5,545 nucleotides of DNA from the NCBI GenBank assembly GCA_046757965.1, contig JBHHZI010000194.1, forward strand, positions 1 to 5,545, given 5' to 3'. This document shows positions 3,739 through 5,545 of the stretch, piece after piece (the stretch's first letter is position 1; each line of letters opens with the position of its first letter). A program made the translations under genes and the position numbers. Origin of the DNA: JBHHZI01 sp046757965 (lineage in GTDB: Bacteria; Acidobacteriota; Polarisedimenticolia; SMYD01). The notes beneath the pieces are model-generated. The model made no database searches. It saw only the letters and a list, made by a program, of their open reading frames with translations, and was not told the origin of the DNA.

Positions 3739-5545
3739 TGAAACCTGCCGAGCTGTCTTCCGACCGGCCGTGGTTGTGGGTGGCGATCTCGAGCGTGGTG
3801 TTTCTCGTCGTTCTCGCCATCTCCCCGCTGAAGGACTACTTCCGCGAGGACCGGGCCTACCAGCAGGAGTACAGGCAACTGCTGCTCGACCGCGCCGGAA
3901 CCCGCAAGGAACTCGCCGCCGCCGAGTCCATGGCCGTGCGCATCCGCCAGATCTGGATCCCCGAACTATCCAATCAGGTCGACCGCTGTGTCACCTGTCA
4001 CCTGGGTGTGACCAACAGCAGCATGCAGGGGGTCCCCGAGCCGTTCCGTGCTCATCCCCGGGTGCCCCATGTGCCGGACGACCTGCCGCGCTTCGGCTGT
4101 GTGGTCTGTCATCGGGGCCAGGGGCGGGCGACCACGCGGGTCGAAGCCCATGGAGACACGGAGGACTGGGATGCGCCTCTGCTTCCCCTGCGCTACACCG
4201 AGGCGTCATGCGGCACCTGCCATCTCGATGATGTGGTCCCGGAGGCGTCGCTGCTGACGGCCGGCCGGAAACTAATATCGCAGGCGGGCTGTCTGGGCTG
4301 TCACCTCGTGGCTGGACACGAGAACTGGCGGACTGTGGCCCCAGATCTCGACGGGCTGCGCGAGAAGACCGATGCGAGCTGGTTGCGGGCGTGGTTGAAG
4401 GACCCCCGCGCCCTCCGCCCGGGCACCTGGATGCCGCAGTATCGCCTCGATGACGACGAGATCGAGGCGCTGGTGGCATTCCTCTGGTCACAGCCGCCGA
4501 CCGCCGGGCAGACGGTGGGCCGCCCATCGGACCTGCCGCCGGGGGGTTACGACCGGGGTCGCAAGGTGTTCCGGGAATCGCGCTGTATCTCCTGTCACAC
4601 GGTGGAGGGTCGTGGCAACGGCAGCGCGCCCGAGCTGGTCGGCATCGGGTCCAAGGTCAATCGTCCCTGGCTCGTTGCCTTCCTGCGCGACCCGCATGCC
4701 TTCCAGCCGGATATCGCCATGCCGTATCACAACTTCACACGCCAGGATCTTCTCGATATTTCCCAGTACATGATGGAGGAGTTTGTCGACCCCTCCCTGT
4801 CCGATGCCGATGGACCGCCGCCGGCGACCGGTCTGAAGATCATCGCCAGGGGTGAGAAGATCTACAAGGAGTCGGGCTGCGGCGGCTGCCACCGGATCGC
4901 AGGGCGGGACGACTCCGCCCGGATCGGGCCGGAGCTGACCGGTATCGGCAACAAGCCGGTGAGTCGCCTCGATTTCGGCAAGCGGGACGATCTGCCGCGC
5001 ACCTTGCCGGACTGGCTGGCCGCCAAGATCACGTCTCCCGGTTCGTTTCACGACGGGTTGAAGATGCCGACCCTGAAGATGACCGACGAGCAGGTCGAGG
5101 CGGTGATCACCGCGCTGCTGGCCACGTCGGATGCGCCGGTGCCACCGGCCTACCGGGTCGAGGCCCGGCAGGCGTCGTACGACCCCCCGGGCCGCTTCGG
5201 TCGCCTGCTGAACCGCTACCGGTGCATGTCCTGCCACCAGATCGCAGGCGCCGGCGGCGACATCTCGACGGCGCCGCTGACGGCCGAGGGCAGCAGGGTG
5301 CACGAGGACTGGCTCACGCAGTACCTGCTGGTGCCGAGCACCATCCGGCCATTGCTGACCGATCGCATGGTGCACCTGAAGATCCCGACGGAGGAGGCGG
5401 CGTTCATGGCGAACTTCATGGCGAACGTCTACGTGGACAACGACATCCCGGACGAGATCTTCCCCGGCGGTGCGCCGCCCGCCCGTGTCGAGCGCGGGCG
5501 CCGCCTGTTCCAGAAGATCGTGCTGCTGCCCATCTTCTTCCCCCA
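3738..5545 (+). CDS. Membrane-anchored multihaem cytochrome c (seven CxxCH), 3'-truncated
   Basis: The frame from the ATG at 3738 stays open to the right edge: 602 residues, no stop. The start follows TGATG coupling with subunit IV; only a weak TGGAA is seen as a ribosome binding site. Residues 12-31 form an uncleaved-looking signal anchor, then a charged helical stretch runs to about 78. Seven CxxCH haem c sites begin at C84, C121, C158, C185, C283, C381 and C496. The first three are 37 residues apart and form a compact trihaem domain, with H106, H111 and H138 as possible distal ligands. The other four each sit in a class I-type cytochrome c unit with a likely Met ligand (M232, M328, M443, M544). 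It should take electrons from the Rieske protein outside the inner membrane and pass them on to a periplasmic carrier or terminal reductase. An eighth unit seems to begin (GRRLF, 586-590) but reads KIVLLPIFFP instead of a haem motif at the edge. Family role is firm; the downstream acceptor is unknown. Confidence 0.93.
   Translation, partial: MKPAELSSDRPWLWVAISSVVFLVVLAISPLKDYFREDRAYQQEYRQLLLDRAGTRKELAAAESMAVRIRQIWIPELSNQVDRCVTCHLGVTNSSMQGVPEPFRAHPRVPHVPDDLPRFGCVVCHRGQGRATTRVEAHGDTEDWDAPLLPLRYTEASCGTCHLDDVVPEASLLTAGRKLISQAGCLGCHLVAGHENWRTVAPDLDGLREKTDASWLRAWLKDPRALRPGTWMPQYRLDDDEIEALVAFLWSQPPTAGQTVGRPSDLPPGGYDRGRKVFRESRCISCHTVEGRGNGSAPELVGIGSKVNRPWLVAFLRDPHAFQPDIAMPYHNFTRQDLLDISQYMMEEFVDPSLSDADGPPPATGLKIIARGEKIYKESGCGGCHRIAGRDDSARIGPELTGIGNKPVSRLDFGKRDDLPRTLPDWLAAKITSPGSFHDGLKMPTLKMTDEQVEAVITALLATSDAPVPPAYRVEARQASYDPPGRFGRLLNRYRCMSCHQIAGAGGDISTAPLTAEGSRVHEDWLTQYLLVPSTIRPLLTDRMVHLKIPTEEAAFMANFMANVYVDNDIPDEIFPGGAPPARVERGRRLFQKIVLLPIFFP
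3987..4223 (+). other. N-terminal trihaem domain of the cytochrome c
   Basis: CVTCH (3987-4001), CVVCH (4098-4112) and CGTCH (4209-4223) are spaced evenly by 37 codons. Segments such as FGCVVCHRGQGRATT (residues 119-133) and the LRYTEASCGTCH end (151-162) look like a distinct domain rather than class I cytochrome c units. There are no well-placed Met ligands, but three extra histidines (H106, H111, H138) lie between the motifs, so bis-histidine, low-potential haems are plausible. The ligand assignment is inference. Confidence 0.7.
4260..5435 (+). repeat. Four tandem class I cytochrome c domains within the multihaem cytochrome
   Basis: Four related protein units follow one another at about 4260-4493, 4557-4784, 4851-5126 and 5199-5435. 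Each has a G-x-x-(hydrophobic)-(hydrophobic) lead, a CxxCH 8-9 residues on, a W(L) helix with a PxxF/R-type turn, and a methionine 45-62 residues after the first cysteine (GTWMP, IAMPY, LKMPT, DRMVH), then a DDEIEAL-like C-terminal helix. The third unit carries an extra stretch of about 15 residues between its haem motif and methionine. They look like old duplications, since the DNA itself is not closely repeated. Confidence 0.8.

Noticed and set aside
3647..4231. Plus-strand frame overlapping the start of the cytochrome c
   Set aside because: Low-complexity, Arg/Pro-rich translation, while the frame from 3738 has a membrane anchor and haem motifs.
4488..5375. Long minus-strand open frame opposite the cytochrome c
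   Set aside because: The plus strand carries intact CxxCH domains throughout; the minus-strand product shows no recognisable motif.
5512..5538. Inverted repeat as a transcription terminator
   Set aside because: The arms are only 7 bases and AT-mixed, with a 13-base loop and no T-run, inside an open coding frame at the window edge.

Overview
The window is a GC-rich bacterial segment filled end to end by one five-gene operon on the + strand. Both edge genes are cut: the first has lost its start and the last has lost its stop. There is almost no non-coding DNA. Neighbouring genes overlap by 11, 4 and 1 bases, and the only intergenic gap is 10 bases. No promoter, terminator, RNA gene, mobile element or CRISPR array was found.

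Layout: (1) 1-1814, a GltD-like FAD/NAD(P) iron-sulfur oxidoreductase with cysteine-rich N- and C-terminal cluster domains. (2) 1804-2283, a Rieske [2Fe-2S] protein with a Tat-type signal anchor. (3) 2294-3043, a cytochrome b6-type subunit with four haem-ligand histidines. (4) 3040-3738, a separate subunit IV-like C-terminal cytochrome b part with about five membrane segments. (5) 3738 to the end, a membrane-anchored cytochrome c with seven CxxCH motifs in 602 residues, still open at the edge.

Together genes 2-5 form a split Rieske/cytochrome b (bc/b6f-like) quinol:cytochrome c oxidoreductase. Quinol would be oxidised in the cytochrome b/subunit IV membrane core, one electron passing by way of the Rieske centre to the multihaem cytochrome on the outer face of the inner membrane. 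The GltD-like protein in the same operon suggests a link between a cytoplasmic NAD(P)H or ferredoxin pool and the complex. That link, and its direction, are inferred from gene order only.

The organism cannot be fixed from this sequence. A split cytochrome b with a large multihaem cytochrome c and a GltD-like partner points to an anaerobic or facultative environmental bacterium (for example from Planctomycetota, Desulfobacterota, Acidobacteriota or Nitrospirota-like groups) rather than a standard proteobacterial fused bc1 or a cyanobacterial b6f. The complex class is known. The less usual points are the flavoprotein partner, an internal helix duplication in its NAD(P) domain, the lack of the PEWY glutamate, the lack of the b6-specific haem-attaching cysteine, and an unexpected end to the cytochrome c at the right edge.
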